NCBI GenBank assembly: GCA_001247695.2
Contig: LGRX02027204.1
Location: forward strand, 25,184 to 89,183
Length of the DNA stretch: 64,000 nt
Direction: 5' to 3'
From: Cymbomonas tetramitiformis
Taxonomy: Eukaryota; Chlorophyta; Pyramimonadophyceae; Pyramimonadales; Pyramimonadaceae
The notes below the pieces were generated by a model. That model did no database searches. It saw only the letters and a program-made list of their open reading frames with translations, and was not told the DNA's origin. Made by a program: the position numbers and the translations under genes. Positions within the stretch are counted from its first letter, which is position 1. Every line of letters begins with the position of its first letter. Shown here piece after piece: positions 28,135 to 38,000 of this stretch.

Positions 28135-29572
28135 CGATCAACGGGCAAGGCCGTTCTGCGGTAGGTGCAAGAAGGCGGGGAAAGGTGAGGCGTATCACTT
28201 CTACCGCGACTGCCCGTTGGGCGGGCGCCAACACCCGCCCACCTCTGCCGCGGCATTTTGCGTTCCCATCGACGAGGAGGACGCAGAGGGGGTGCACGCA
28301 CTCGCCATGTGTGCGTTGTTCCAGCAGGCGGCGGATGACGGAGCGGAGTCCTTCGCGCGTGCGGCGGCCGCGTACGGGCCGCCCGCGGTGCTTTGTGCGG
28401 GAGCGGTGGGCGGCATTGACGTGTCCGCCTACGGCTTCACCGTGGAGCAGCAGCCGGATTCCGAGGGGGACGACATTCTCCGCAGGCTCGACGATCTTGC
28501 CGCGGAGGTTCACTCCGCGGCCAACCCGCAGGTGCATTACACTCACGCATCTTTCCCGCCTCCTGCCGGTGACGGGCAGGGGGCTTCGGCTCTGGTGTGC
28601 GTGCCCGCCGCAGCGGTGGCCACACCGGAGGGGCAGGTTCCGGCAGGTGGTGCGGCGGCATCGGCATCCGCCGTGCCGGCCCCTGCTATGCCTGTCTCGC
28701 AGGGAGAAGATGTGAAGCCCGCGCCACTTCAATCGGCGCGGGTGACCACCACAGCGGACGCGGACGGTGAGTTCGCTGGGCTCGTTCAGACCGTGAACCA
28801 CGCCGCCATCGGACAGGTTGATCTCACGGGGTACGACACGGACGATTACGAGGACCTCGCTGACGGCAGCTTCGTCGTGAGGCCGCGGGCCTCGGCCATC
28901 TCAGCAAATCACTCGTCAACGCCCGCGGCCCAAGCACCTCACTCTGGTGGTGCTCTGGAGGATTGGCGTGAGGGTGCTCCCCGCAGCTATGGCTGTGGAA
29001 AGCCTCCGTGGGGCTTCCCCGCCCACGCGGGCTTGTGGGGGATGCCCTTCCTTCTCTCTTTCATTCTCTTGATCTCTGTCATGGGGGTAGGAGCAGCCAC
29101 CTACACGGTGGCCAACGACGTCGACCCTGTGCAGGTATCGGGTCGGGCTGCGCTGCGGCCTGTGCTGTGCAGGAGCGAGGGGTCGCCGCTTGACACGGTG
29201 CCATGTGCCATCCCGCCTCGTCGCCACCGGCGGGTGCAGCGGCAGCAGGGCCTCTATATGGCTCCGGTGCCGTGGCATCCCGGGCCGCCGCCGCCTGGCA
29301 TCTTATTTGAGGGCGGTCCTCCGTTGTCGCCGGCGTCGTCTTCGGATGACGAGGCGCCACCATCAGGTAGCACTTGGCAGCACCCTGGTGCGGTGCAGCC
29401 TCCCGTGATCGGCGAGTCAACAACACCGACTCCGTCAAATTCTCTGGCGAATGATTTCTCGGTGACCGACACCTTGCACTTTGGCAGCCCTGTGTTACTC
29501 CGCCGTGCTACTGCGGGCTACTACGGTGCTCATTGTGGTGACGGTGCTCCTCTGGCCATTGACCCCGAGTAG
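28004..29572 (+). CDS. Nucleocapsid / membrane-segment / proline-rich ORF of element II
   Basis: The 522-residue frame overlaps the Gag end. A Gln/Arg-rich RNA-binding-type start leads to a CCHC-like knuckle (CGRCKKAG...YHFYRDC, ~52-70). A long low-complexity region follows, then one hydrophobic membrane-like segment (LLSFILLISVMGVGAAT, ~350-366) and a Pro-rich tail (GLYMAPVPWHPGPPPP). The same tail and a comparable hydrophobic segment occur in element I. No protease or polymerase is visible. Confidence 0.6.
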   Translation: MRPLPVVRQQRERVQQRQQQQRGQQPRGFRVGTHKAPPVGFDRDDQRARPFCGRCKKAGKGEAYHFYRDCPLGGRQHPPTSAAAFCVPIDEEDAEGVHALAMCALFQQAADDGAESFARAAAAYGPPAVLCAGAVGGIDVSAYGFTVEQQPDSEGDDILRRLDDLAAEVHSAANPQVHYTHASFPPPAGDGQGASALVCVPAAAVATPEGQVPAGGAAASASAVPAPAMPVSQGEDVKPAPLQSARVTTTADADGEFAGLVQTVNHAAIGQVDLTGYDTDDYEDLADGSFVVRPRASAISANHSSTPAAQAPHSGGALEDWREGAPRSYGCGKPPWGFPAHAGLWGMPFLLSFILLISVMGVGAATYTVANDVDPVQVSGRAALRPVLCRSEGSPLDTVPCAIPPRRHRRVQRQQGLYMAPVPWHPGPPPPGILFEGGPPLSPASSSDDEAPPSGSTWQHPGAVQPPVIGESTTPTPSNSLANDFSVTDTLHFGSPVLLRRATAGYYGAHCGDGAPLAIDPE

Positions 29573-29902
29573 TTATGTTTCTGGTTCTGGCAGTGCACCA
29601 CTTTCATGGTGGTGTGCTGAGATGTACTTTGGCCTCAACACGGTCTTCATTCTGGTTTATGCTTTTACTTTGACAACTTTGAACTCTTCAATCTGACTTG
29701 CTGACACAGAGCTTTTCAGTAGTTTCGCAGGACTTGCATTGCCTGTATGTTTCTGCTCTTGTGCCGGCTAGAGGGTTTCAATTTGTGTATCAGAATTGCA
29801 CAGTTGAATTAGCAGTTAGGTTTGTCACCCTAGCTCCTACCCTAACTTATCTTAACATTCTGACTCTCCTAGACAGTCACCACCCACAGTGCTGGGGTGG
29901 TG
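29573..29902. other. 3' untranslated part of element II ending in a hairpin
   Basis: No gene is seen. Before the 3' LTR is CACCACCCACAGTGCTGGGG followed by TGGTG, a hairpin with the terminal GGTGGTG shared by three LTRs in this window. Confidence 0.5.
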
Positions 29903-30157
29903 TGCTGGAATCTGTATAGGCAGCCCTGACTGGGAGTCCCGGGGCAGGCCCCTATGACAGACCCCTAGGACCAACACTGGACCGCTGACTGATCTATAGG
30001 TGCGTGCTGTGACACACGCTGTGTCACAGGTAGGCTAGTATCCGAGACCGTTGCGAGACCGTTCCGGGTATATCTAGCTTAGGGTTTATTATCTTATGAC
30101 AGTTTATCCACACAGTTCGGGACCCTCTGATATCTAGTGAACTAGGATATTCCGGTA
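29903..30157 (+). repeat. 3' LTR of element II
   Basis: This 255-bp LTR is followed directly by the target duplication CGCTG. Confidence 0.85.
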
Positions 30158-30870
30158 CGCTGTCTGTAGGCTCTGAACTCTCTTCAAAACTCAAATATGC
30201 ACCTTAGACATCGATCGGGGTCCCGAAAATGGGTCTCATAGTCCACAACATCGTTACAAATCATCTCCGAGCGATACTCGGTACAAGGGTGCCCGTTGGG
30301 AGAATCCACGGCATGCTACTTGTGTATGCGTACTGGTACGCTGTCTGTAGGTTCTGAACTCTCTTCGAAACTCAAATATGCACCTTAGACATCGATCGGG
30401 GTCCCAAAAATGGGTCTCATAGTCCACAACATCGTTACAAATCATCTCCGAGCGATACTCGGTACAAGGGTGCCCGTTGGGAGAATCCACGGCATGCTAC
30501 TTGTGTATGCGTAATGGTACGTTGTCTGCTAGGCTCTGAACTCTCTTCGAAACTCAAATATGCACCTTAGACATCGATCGGGGTCCCAAAAATGGGTCTC
30601 ATAGTCCACAACATCGTTACAAATCATCTCCGAGCGATACTCGGTACAAGGGTTCCCGTTGGGAGAATCCACGGCATGCTACTTGTGTATGCGTACTGGT
30701 ACGCTGTCTGTAGGCTCTGAACTCTCTTCAAAACTCAAATATGCACCTTAGACATCGATCGGGGTCCCAAAAATGGGTCTCATAGTCCACAACATCGTTA
30801 CAAATCATCTCCGAGCGATACTCGGTACAAGGGTGCCCGTTGGGAGAATCCACGGCATGCTACTTGTGTA
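30158..30870. repeat. ~181-bp satellite, right block
   Basis: Four units are present, with the landmark ATGGGTCTC at 30229, 30410, 30592 and 30773 (periods 181, 182, 181). Units contain CACCTTAGACATCGATCGGG and GCATGCTACTTGTG. The array ends within a unit near 30870. Confidence 0.85.
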
Positions 30871-31260
30871 CCCTATCCTACCATAAGATCCCTTAGTTTA
30901 AACACACTTGTAGGGCTGGGTTTGACCCGCAACTTATCATACATGCCATCATGTCATCAGATTTATTGTCACATACATGATTAGATGCGATATATAGTTA
31001 TGATTTGAGTGATCGCCGGCTTGTTCATCGGCCAATGCGTGCTTTCAAAAAATTCAAAAGGAGAGGGCACTATCTTTGCAACTACAAAACAATGGAATGT
31101 AACAAAAAATGCTACCCCCTTGGCTTCTAGCATCCATTGAGAAGGCTACAAGTGGAAAGCCGACCAATGGGGCATAAGACAACTCAGTTTAGGTCCTTAG
31201 GGGACTGGGATATGATTGGCAGCCCCCCCCCAATAATGGGAAGACCCCGAAAAAAATTAT
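30871..31260. other. Right interior of the TIR element, non-coding
   Basis: Nothing recognisable is seen apart from CCCCCCCCC and AAAAAA runs near 31225-31257. Confidence 0.4.
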
Positions 31261-31330
31261 GCCGTGAAAGTACTTGTGACAGTACTTTCGGCGTCGAAAG
31301 TACTATTACCAGTACTTCCGGGTAATAGCC

Positions 31331-32766
31331 ACGATGACTCCGGTGGACCCGGCGAGCTCGCGGACTTGAGGACGATGGTCCTCGACTTGAAGCGTCAATT
31401 GGCCGCGTTCCTCGACACCGCCGGGTCCGAGCCGTCACCACGGGGATTTACCCCTCGCGCGGACAAGCCGGACCGCCGCGTCAAGACCCGCTTCGCGGCC
31501 TCACCCCTCCCCAAAGGGGGGAATTGGTCTCAATCCATCTCAAGGAAGGTGGCCTTCCACCGCGACAGCGGTGCGACCATCCCGTACTGCCAAAATCAGG
31601 TGTGTGCTAAGGAGAAGGCGAGGCATTGGCACCGGGACTGCCCGAACGGGGGCAGGACCGGACTCTCGGCCTTCGCCTTCGCCGAGGAGGCCGAGAACTC
31701 CGTGCTGGCCGCGAAGTTCCAACACGCCATCGACAACGGCGACCCCGTGGAATTCGACGCCCTCTGCATGCTTGCGGGCGGGAAGCCGGAGGTCTTCACC
31801 GATCTTTCCGCGTGCTCGTTCTGCGAGGAGGACGGTGAGGTCCTCGTGTCCGCTGTCACCGAGTTCTCTGAGATGGCACACGCGACTGGGGCTTCAACAA
31901 TCAACATCAACACCTTCACTGCCGACTTGCCGGTGGTGTCGGAGCCGACCGCGCACTCCCCGCCCGCGTCGGTTGAATCCGAGGAGGAATGGACCGGTCC
32001 GCCGAACCCCTTCTGCCCCCCCGTCACCCGCACGTTTGCCGACTTCATTGAGAGCACAGGGGTTGCATTGGGGGCGCCCGACGAGCCGGCCGCGAGCATG
32101 AACTTGCTCTCCGCGGTTGAGACACCGGAGCGCGTGAAGGACTACAAGCCCGCGACCTACGCCGCGAGCGACGATGACGACGAGGATGCCTCGGTGGCGC
32201 CGCCGCGGCCACGGTACGGCTGTGGGAACGCCATTCCGGGCTTCGGGAGGTCTCTTCTCACTTCATCCTTGGTGTGTGCACTGTTTGTGATTTGTGCCAC
32301 CGCCGCGCCGCACACCGTTGCCGATGTCGGTGGTGCCAGTGAGCGCACATGCACGGCTCCGCCGGTCGGTGGTGCTACGTGGACTGCCTCAGCAGTCCCG
32401 GCTACGGAGGCTTCGCCGACTGAAGTGGTTCGTGGTGTGCCGTGTGCTATTCCGCCTCGTCTCCACCGGCGGGAGCAGAGGCGGCAGGGCCTCTATATGG
32501 CTCCGGTGCCGTGGCATCCCGGGCCGCCGCCGCCTGCCGTGTTGTTTGAGGACGGTCCTCCGCTGTCGCCGGCATCGTCTTCAGATGACGAGGCCCCACC
32601 GTCGGGCAGCATTTGGCAGCACCCCGGTGCGGTGCAGCCTCCTGTGATCGAGGATTCAACAATTTCTTCTACGAATGTTTTACCACCGGCCCCGGAGGCC
32701 GGCAACTACTTCACCCTCACGCTGCTCCGAGCCGGACCGCCAGCTCTGGAGACCTCTAGTGGCTGA
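31331..32766 (+). pseudogene. Gag/nucleocapsid and proline-rich tail of element I (3' part)
   Basis: This continues element I after the TIR insertion, about 478 codons in one open frame. It has a coiled segment (LADLRTMVLDLKRQLAAFL), a Cys/His knuckle (CQNQVCAKEKARHWHRDC), an acidic low-complexity middle, a hydrophobic segment (SLVCALFVICATAAP) and the Pro-rich tail shared with element II (GLYMAPVPWHPGPPPP). The reading frame is intact, but its 5' part is lost to the insertion and frameshifts upstream. Confidence 0.55.
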
Positions 32767-33005
32767 GATTGATCACACCGTGCCTGCCTAGAGATTAGCT
32801 ATAGAGTAGCTTCCTAGATGTGCAGAAGAGCTCTCTGAATTTGAGCTGTGTTTAGGGTTTCGGCATCTGACAATCTTTGCTGTGAACTGGGACCGCCCTG
32901 ACCAAGAGTACAGGCCCCCAGTTGTGCTACAGTTTCCTCCTGAAGTTGAGTAGGGAGTTTGTTGCTTCGTTTCACTACTAGCTCCGGTCACCACCCTAGG
33001 TGGTG

Positions 33006-33219
33006 TGCTGGATTTGACACTGTGACACTCAAAACTGTCACATGTCACTTCCTATGGTAGGCTGGGTGACCGTCACCAGTAGACGGGAAACACCCGTTAG
33101 GTATTTATGTATGCCTCTCTTTTATCTATCACACTTTTACCGTTCTGATTCCGTAACCCTTAACTCAGGGTTTATCTCACCAGTTAGATATATATTACCG
33201 CCGAACTATATATCTGCCA
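33006..33219 (+). repeat. 3' LTR of element I
   Basis: It starts TGCTGGATTTGACAC, and from 33021 to 33219 it matches 23588-23786 without differences that I could see. It is preceded by the hairpin CACCACCCTAGGTGGTG. No TSD can be matched, because the 5' LTR start is lost. Confidence 0.7.
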
Positions 33220-34372
33220 TATTCCGTTTCCGAGCACCCGGCACTGTGTTTTCTGTGACATATCGTGCATATATATATATATCTTATATATATACCCTCA
33301 GATCACCCTTTCTGTCAGGTTATCGACCCACTTCACGCTAAGTGGTGTTTCGGTAAGCATCAGCTCGCTTTGGCAATTTGCCGATTCTAAAGTTCCCTCT
33401 AAAGTACCTTACGGTTAAAGCGCATTCGCCGCAACCGATTTCCTTGAGACAACACGTGGGCTGCCTACCGTCAACGAGAAAGGTTTTCCACGGTTTCCTT
33501 CGGCCAAAATTCCCTCTTTCCCTCTTATTCCTTCACCCTGACCGGCTATTTCCTTCCGATGTCTCAACACCGCCAATCAACCCTCGCAGAGGCGCTTCGA
33601 TCGGCACGACGGGCTAGTGCTACTCCTTCTCCGCCCCCCTGGAAATTCTGGCACTACGACGCCGGGTCCGACACGACCGAGACGCATTGTGTCCACCGCC
33701 TCTCTACGTTCGCGTCCTTTCTCATTGCGTCCTTCGCCCACGCCTTTCATGTTCTTCAACGATCCGTCGGTCCTTGTACCAGCGCATATCTGATAACTTT
33801 ATTCTTTCTTTTTCTTTTATTTTCTTATTCTTTTCTTTTATCTTTCTTCTTTTCTTTTTATCTTATTTACTGTTTTTGGTGCTTCATATAGGCTTCTAGC
33901 CTTACATTCCACTGTTTTACTTCATGACAAACACTGGCTATTCAGCCTAGTATTACAATCACTTTTCCGGTATATGTATGGTCTCGAACCTCCTACATCA
34001 TACCCTTATGTATAGTCTTGGCGCCATGCCTAATCCTAACATGTGAAACTTGCTTATTCCTTAATTCATTTGATCAACACTAACTGAGGTCCACTTTCCA
34101 AGCTTCCCTTTCAACATGTTGCTCTCTAACAATCACTAGCAGGATTCCTGTATTGACATCTGCCATCGACCAATCATGTGCACATATATGCCTGATTCTG
34201 GTACTCCTCCACCAATCATCAGGCAGATCACGATATTGCCATTGCAGATCTTTCTGGAATCCACCAGATCCTCAATATAATTATTGTCATTGCAGATCTT
34301 CTCCTGAAATCTGCCTTGCCATCAATTATTTCTTCATACAGCTGTGACCGGCATGTAACAAGGCCCTTGCAG
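33220..34372. other. Mostly non-coding; possible start of a further element
   Basis: After the LTR there is a TATATATA run (33269-33294) and CGACCCACTTCACGC, similar to leader sequences of related LTRs. A short ORF from 33559 (MSQHRQSTLAEALRSARRAS) looks like the start of another Gag, but runs into a polypyrimidine tract (33786-33880). The CATTGCAGATCTT motif repeats near 34240 and 34289. Nothing else is recognised. Confidence 0.4.
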
Positions 34373-35020
34373 CATGCAACCACCCGTCACCAGCATGCAA
34401 CCTGGCAGGTGTAGCATGCAACCTGGCCTCTGTCGCATGCAACCTGGCCTCTGTGGCATGCAACCAGACATCTGTAGCATGCAACCTGGCCTCCGTGGCA
34501 TGCAGCCTGGCGTATGTAGCATGCAACCTGACATTTGTAGCATGCAACCTGGCCTCTGTCGCATGCAACCTGGCCCCTGTGGCATGCAACCCGACATCTG
34601 TCGCATGCAACCTGGCCTCTGTCGCATGCAACCTGGCCTCTGTGGCATGCAACCCGACATCTGTAGCATGCAACCTGGCCTCTGTCGCATGCAACCTGGC
34701 CTCTGTGGCATGCATGCAACCCGACATCTGTAGCATGCAACCTGGCCTCCGTGGCATGCAACCTGGCCTCTGTAGCATGCAACCTGACATCTGTAGCATG
34801 CAACCTGGCCTCCGTGACATGCAACCGGGCCTCTGTAGCATGCAACCTGACATCTGTAGCATGCAACCTGGCCTCCGTGGCATGCAACCGGGCATCTGTA
34901 GCATGCAACCAGGCATCTGTGGCATGCAACCAGGCATACGCAGCATGCAACCAGGCATCTGTATCATGCAACCACTCGTCGGCAGCATGCAACCAGATCT
35001 CTGTAGCATGCAACCCCGCT
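34373..35020. repeat. GCATGC array 1: 21-bp units in the presumed 3' LTR of element III
   Basis: About 31 tandem units each start GCATGCAACC and continue with about 11 variable bases (often TGGCCTCTGT plus one). The period is almost always 21 bp. Because 21 is a multiple of three, several frames on both strands are open and encode CMQP heptads; these are not genes. Orientation is opposite to arrays 2 and 3. It lies immediately downstream (minus strand) of the Pol stop and PPT, within what should be the U3 of the LTR. Confidence 0.85.
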
Positions 35021-35040
35021 GCTCGTACCTCCCGGTACAA

Positions 35041-35056
35041 CTCCTCCCCCCTCAAG
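35041..35056 (-). promoter_or_regulatory. Polypurine tract of element III
   Basis: The minus strand reads CTTGAGGGGGGAGGAG, directly followed by TTGTACCGGGAGGTAC, a plausible LTR start (TG at 35039). It is 35 nt downstream of the Pol stop. It marks the plus-strand primer and hence the 3' LTR boundary. Confidence 0.6.
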
Positions 35057-35090
35057 AGCGGCCTATCTCCCGATGCCGCTCCCGGTGTCT

Positions 35091-38000
35091 TCAGGTATCA
35101 AGCTCCCCGAATTGAAGATGGTGGAAGAGATGACGCAGTAACGGAGCTGGTACGGGGTACACGGCGTGAGCATCTCGCGCCCCTGGTTGCTGTGAAGACG
35201 ATGGTCCAAGCTGAGCAGTCTCAGGGTGCCCTCCGGTGGCCCATTTACATGCGCAAGGTGTCCGCGAGGTACACTCCAGTAATGGCGTTGGTGGAGGTGA
35301 GCTAGTCCAGATACATGTCGGCTTACGATATCGCTCTCCATACTTACAGTAGGTGCAAAAAAGAGGCTGTGGCAGTTTGCGAACCACTGACCGCAACCGC
35401 AGTGCATTCGGGTATCTTCCCTCAGGGTTTTCAAGAAACCAGTGCTTGGGCTTCAAGTACTCGATAGCATCCAGGGTGCATTTCACACTCTTGTCTGCTC
35501 CTTCCAGATCAGGAGGGCCTCCCGTAGTGCGCGCCTGACTGTACTGGGTGCATGGAGGGCTGGCCCAGATGACATCAAAGAATCCCGGTGGATACTGAGT
35601 GGGGTCCCAGTCAGACTCCATTGATGCGAGATGGTTAGGTTGCCAACGTGGGTCGTTGTCGAGCGTAACCACCGAGGCAGACGGGAAGCACTTGGCAAAC
35701 TCCCTTTCCACCGATCCAGTCCCGCTGAACAACACCAAGATTCTCACTGGCCGGGTCTTCCGCTCTTCAAGGTCGGTGATCACCACTAGCTCTCCATTCC
35801 CCAAGGTTTCCACCCGCTCCCACGGCAGACAGAAGTCTTCTGGTGGAGAATCCACTTCCGGAACGTCACATGGGTGTTCCGTTAGCTGGGATAAGGTGAC
35901 GCCAAGGTGGACGGGCTGTCGCTGTTGACGTCGCCGTCGGTCATGCTCAGTGGATTTCAGCATGTCCGCCTGCATGCCTAATCGTCGTGCCTCGAACTCC
36001 TTGAGCTGCTGATTTTCCCCGCCTCTGTCCATCTTGTCTCTGGAGCGCCACTGGTCGGGAGCTGCCGAGTAGCCCGTCCAGCGTACCTTCCATTCCTCCA
36101 CAGATTTACCCTTGACCATGCGTACACGATACGCCAGGATTTTGTCCACGTGAGCTTCCGCTTGCTTATCTACCATTACCGGGTCAGGTACGGGCAGTTG
36201 TGCTCGAGATGCAAACTCATCCTTGCCGGAGATGTACGGCTTCAGGCGGTGCTGCGCAAACACGTCGTGAATGCGCCAGTGCGGCGGTAGGGCCAACCGA
36301 TATGCCACCGGTGCCCCGCGGTCCGCCTCTGCCAGCTCCGCCTGCAAATCGCTGTAGAAGCACTCCACCACGGTCACAGGTCCATGCCAGCGCTTACCGA
36401 GCTTTCGGCACAGCGCACGGTCCATCACCTTTTCCGTCAGATGACGAGCTTCGATCCACACCAGATCCCCCACTGCGTACTTATGCTGCTTGTGGCGCCG
36501 GTCGAACTGCTCCCGCTGGCGCTGCTGAGCCAACTCAAGGCGGCCACGCGCGTCTCGCAACTGCGACGAAAACTTCGCAGCCATTTCATGGGCGGTACCC
36601 ACCCCCCCTTTCCGTCGCGCAGAGCCAGGGAGAGTTGCAGCTTCCAGGAAAAGGTCTAATTGAGACATCGGGGACACCCCGTAGCATAGCTCAAAGGGCG
36701 TGAACCCGGTGACATCACTGCGCGAGTCGTTGATAGCGAACTCCACGTTCGTCATGTAGAGGTCCCAGTCATCAGGATTGGCACCCACGAACGAGCGCAA
36801 CATGTCCTCCACCACCCGGTTGGTGTGCTCCGCCTGTCCGTCTGAACGAGGGTTGTACGGAGTGGTAGAAGCCACCCGTACCCCCATAAGCCTCATTAGC
36901 TCGCGCCAGAACGAGTCCTGGAATCTGGGGTCACGGTCGCATACAATCTTCATGGGGGCTCCATGCTGCCTCCAGACAACGTCGAAGTAGATGCGGGCCA
37001 CCGTTTGCGCAGAGCTGTCCCCAAAGTTCATGGGCATAAGGCGCACCATTTTGCTCAGCTTGCACGTGAAGGTGACAAAGGCGTCGTTTCCTTGGGCGGT
37101 GAGCGGCAGCCCTGTAACGAAGTCCACGCTCACATCCTGCCAATTGCGTTGGGGAATAGCGTGCGGATTCAATAATCCATCGGGGTAGGATGCCCGGGGA
37201 CGAACCGCCTGACATGTAGGGCATGAGGCCACCCATCCTGCCACATCCTCGGAGGCATTCTTCCACCAGAACCTGCGGAGAACTCTCTCCAGTGTCTTCT
37301 CCCGGCCAGTGTGGCCTGCAGCGGTGGAGTCGTGGGCATCCTTGAAGACTACTTCTCGCAAAGGGGAGTCCTCGCCGAGAACCAGCTGGTACCGTCCTGC
37401 GGCTACACGCCATAGCACGTCCCCGCAACGATACGGAAATCCCTCGTGGCATGCATGGTGCGGGGCCGCAAGGATCTCATCCCGCAGCTGCCGAAGAGGG
37501 CCGGCACATGCATACTCATCGTGCAGGGACTCCAGGAATGTAACGTCTGTGGGGAGGCTCGTAGCATCGCGGGTCTCAGCAGCCTTACCCCGTCGCACTA
37601 TAGGAGGCGCCACTCGGGGATGCCGCACTCTCGGCAACAGCTGTCGGGTAGGGGGAGCATGTACCACCAGCACGGGCCACGGAAGGTCGTGAAGTACACC
37701 GTCAGGAGTCTCGAACAGCTGTGTGGGTACTCCTCGTTCGTCATGGGTAGGTATCACCTCCACCAGCCTCATACCAGCCATTCTGAAGAGCCGCCTCCAT
37801 TGAGGCATGCGGGCCTGGATGTCCGGTAGAAGGAACACTGCCGAGGTATGTGCGGGGTCTTGCCGCCATTCGTCCACATACTTACGCAACACCGCCTCGA
37901 TGGAGATATGACTGCTGGAGTATGGGGGGTTGCACCAGACGTGCTTTCCCCGCCACTGTTGTTGCAGACAATCAGTCCAGTAGGCGTCCACTTGGCGGTT

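Larger units (their letters stand above)
26400..30157 (+). mobile_element. Gag-only LTR retrotransposon II (complete, 3758 bp)
   Basis: Two 255-bp LTRs (26400-26654 and 29903-30157) begin TGCTGGAATC and end ATTCCGGTA; I noted only two mismatches, indicating recent insertion. The flanks show the target duplication CGCTG (26395-26399 and 30158-30162). The pre-insertion sequence is recovered from neighbouring satellite units (GGTACGCTGTCTGTAGG). A candidate PBS TGGCCCCATCCACGC starts near 26660. The interior encodes Gag and a second frame with a zinc knuckle, but no protease, RT or integrase. It must be mobilised in trans. Confidence 0.85.
25056..31330. mobile_element. Foldback/TIR element inserted in element I, carrying satellite units and nested element II
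   Basis: The left end GGCTATTACCCGG (25056) is the inverse of the right end CCGGGTAATAGCC (ending 31330). Subterminal copies of GAAAGTACT...AGTACTTTC also mirror each other: the unit at ~25271 is the exact inverse of the one at ~31266. The two sides split the Gag frames of element I. Without nested element II it would be about 2.5 kb. No transposase is seen, so it is non-autonomous. No clear TSD was recognised. Confidence 0.6.

Noticed and set aside
34326..35305. Long overlapping ORFs on both strands across the GCATGC array near 34.4-35.1 kb
   Set aside because: They follow from a 21-bp period (a multiple of three) without stops. The region lies after the Pol stop and PPT and has no start context or domain.
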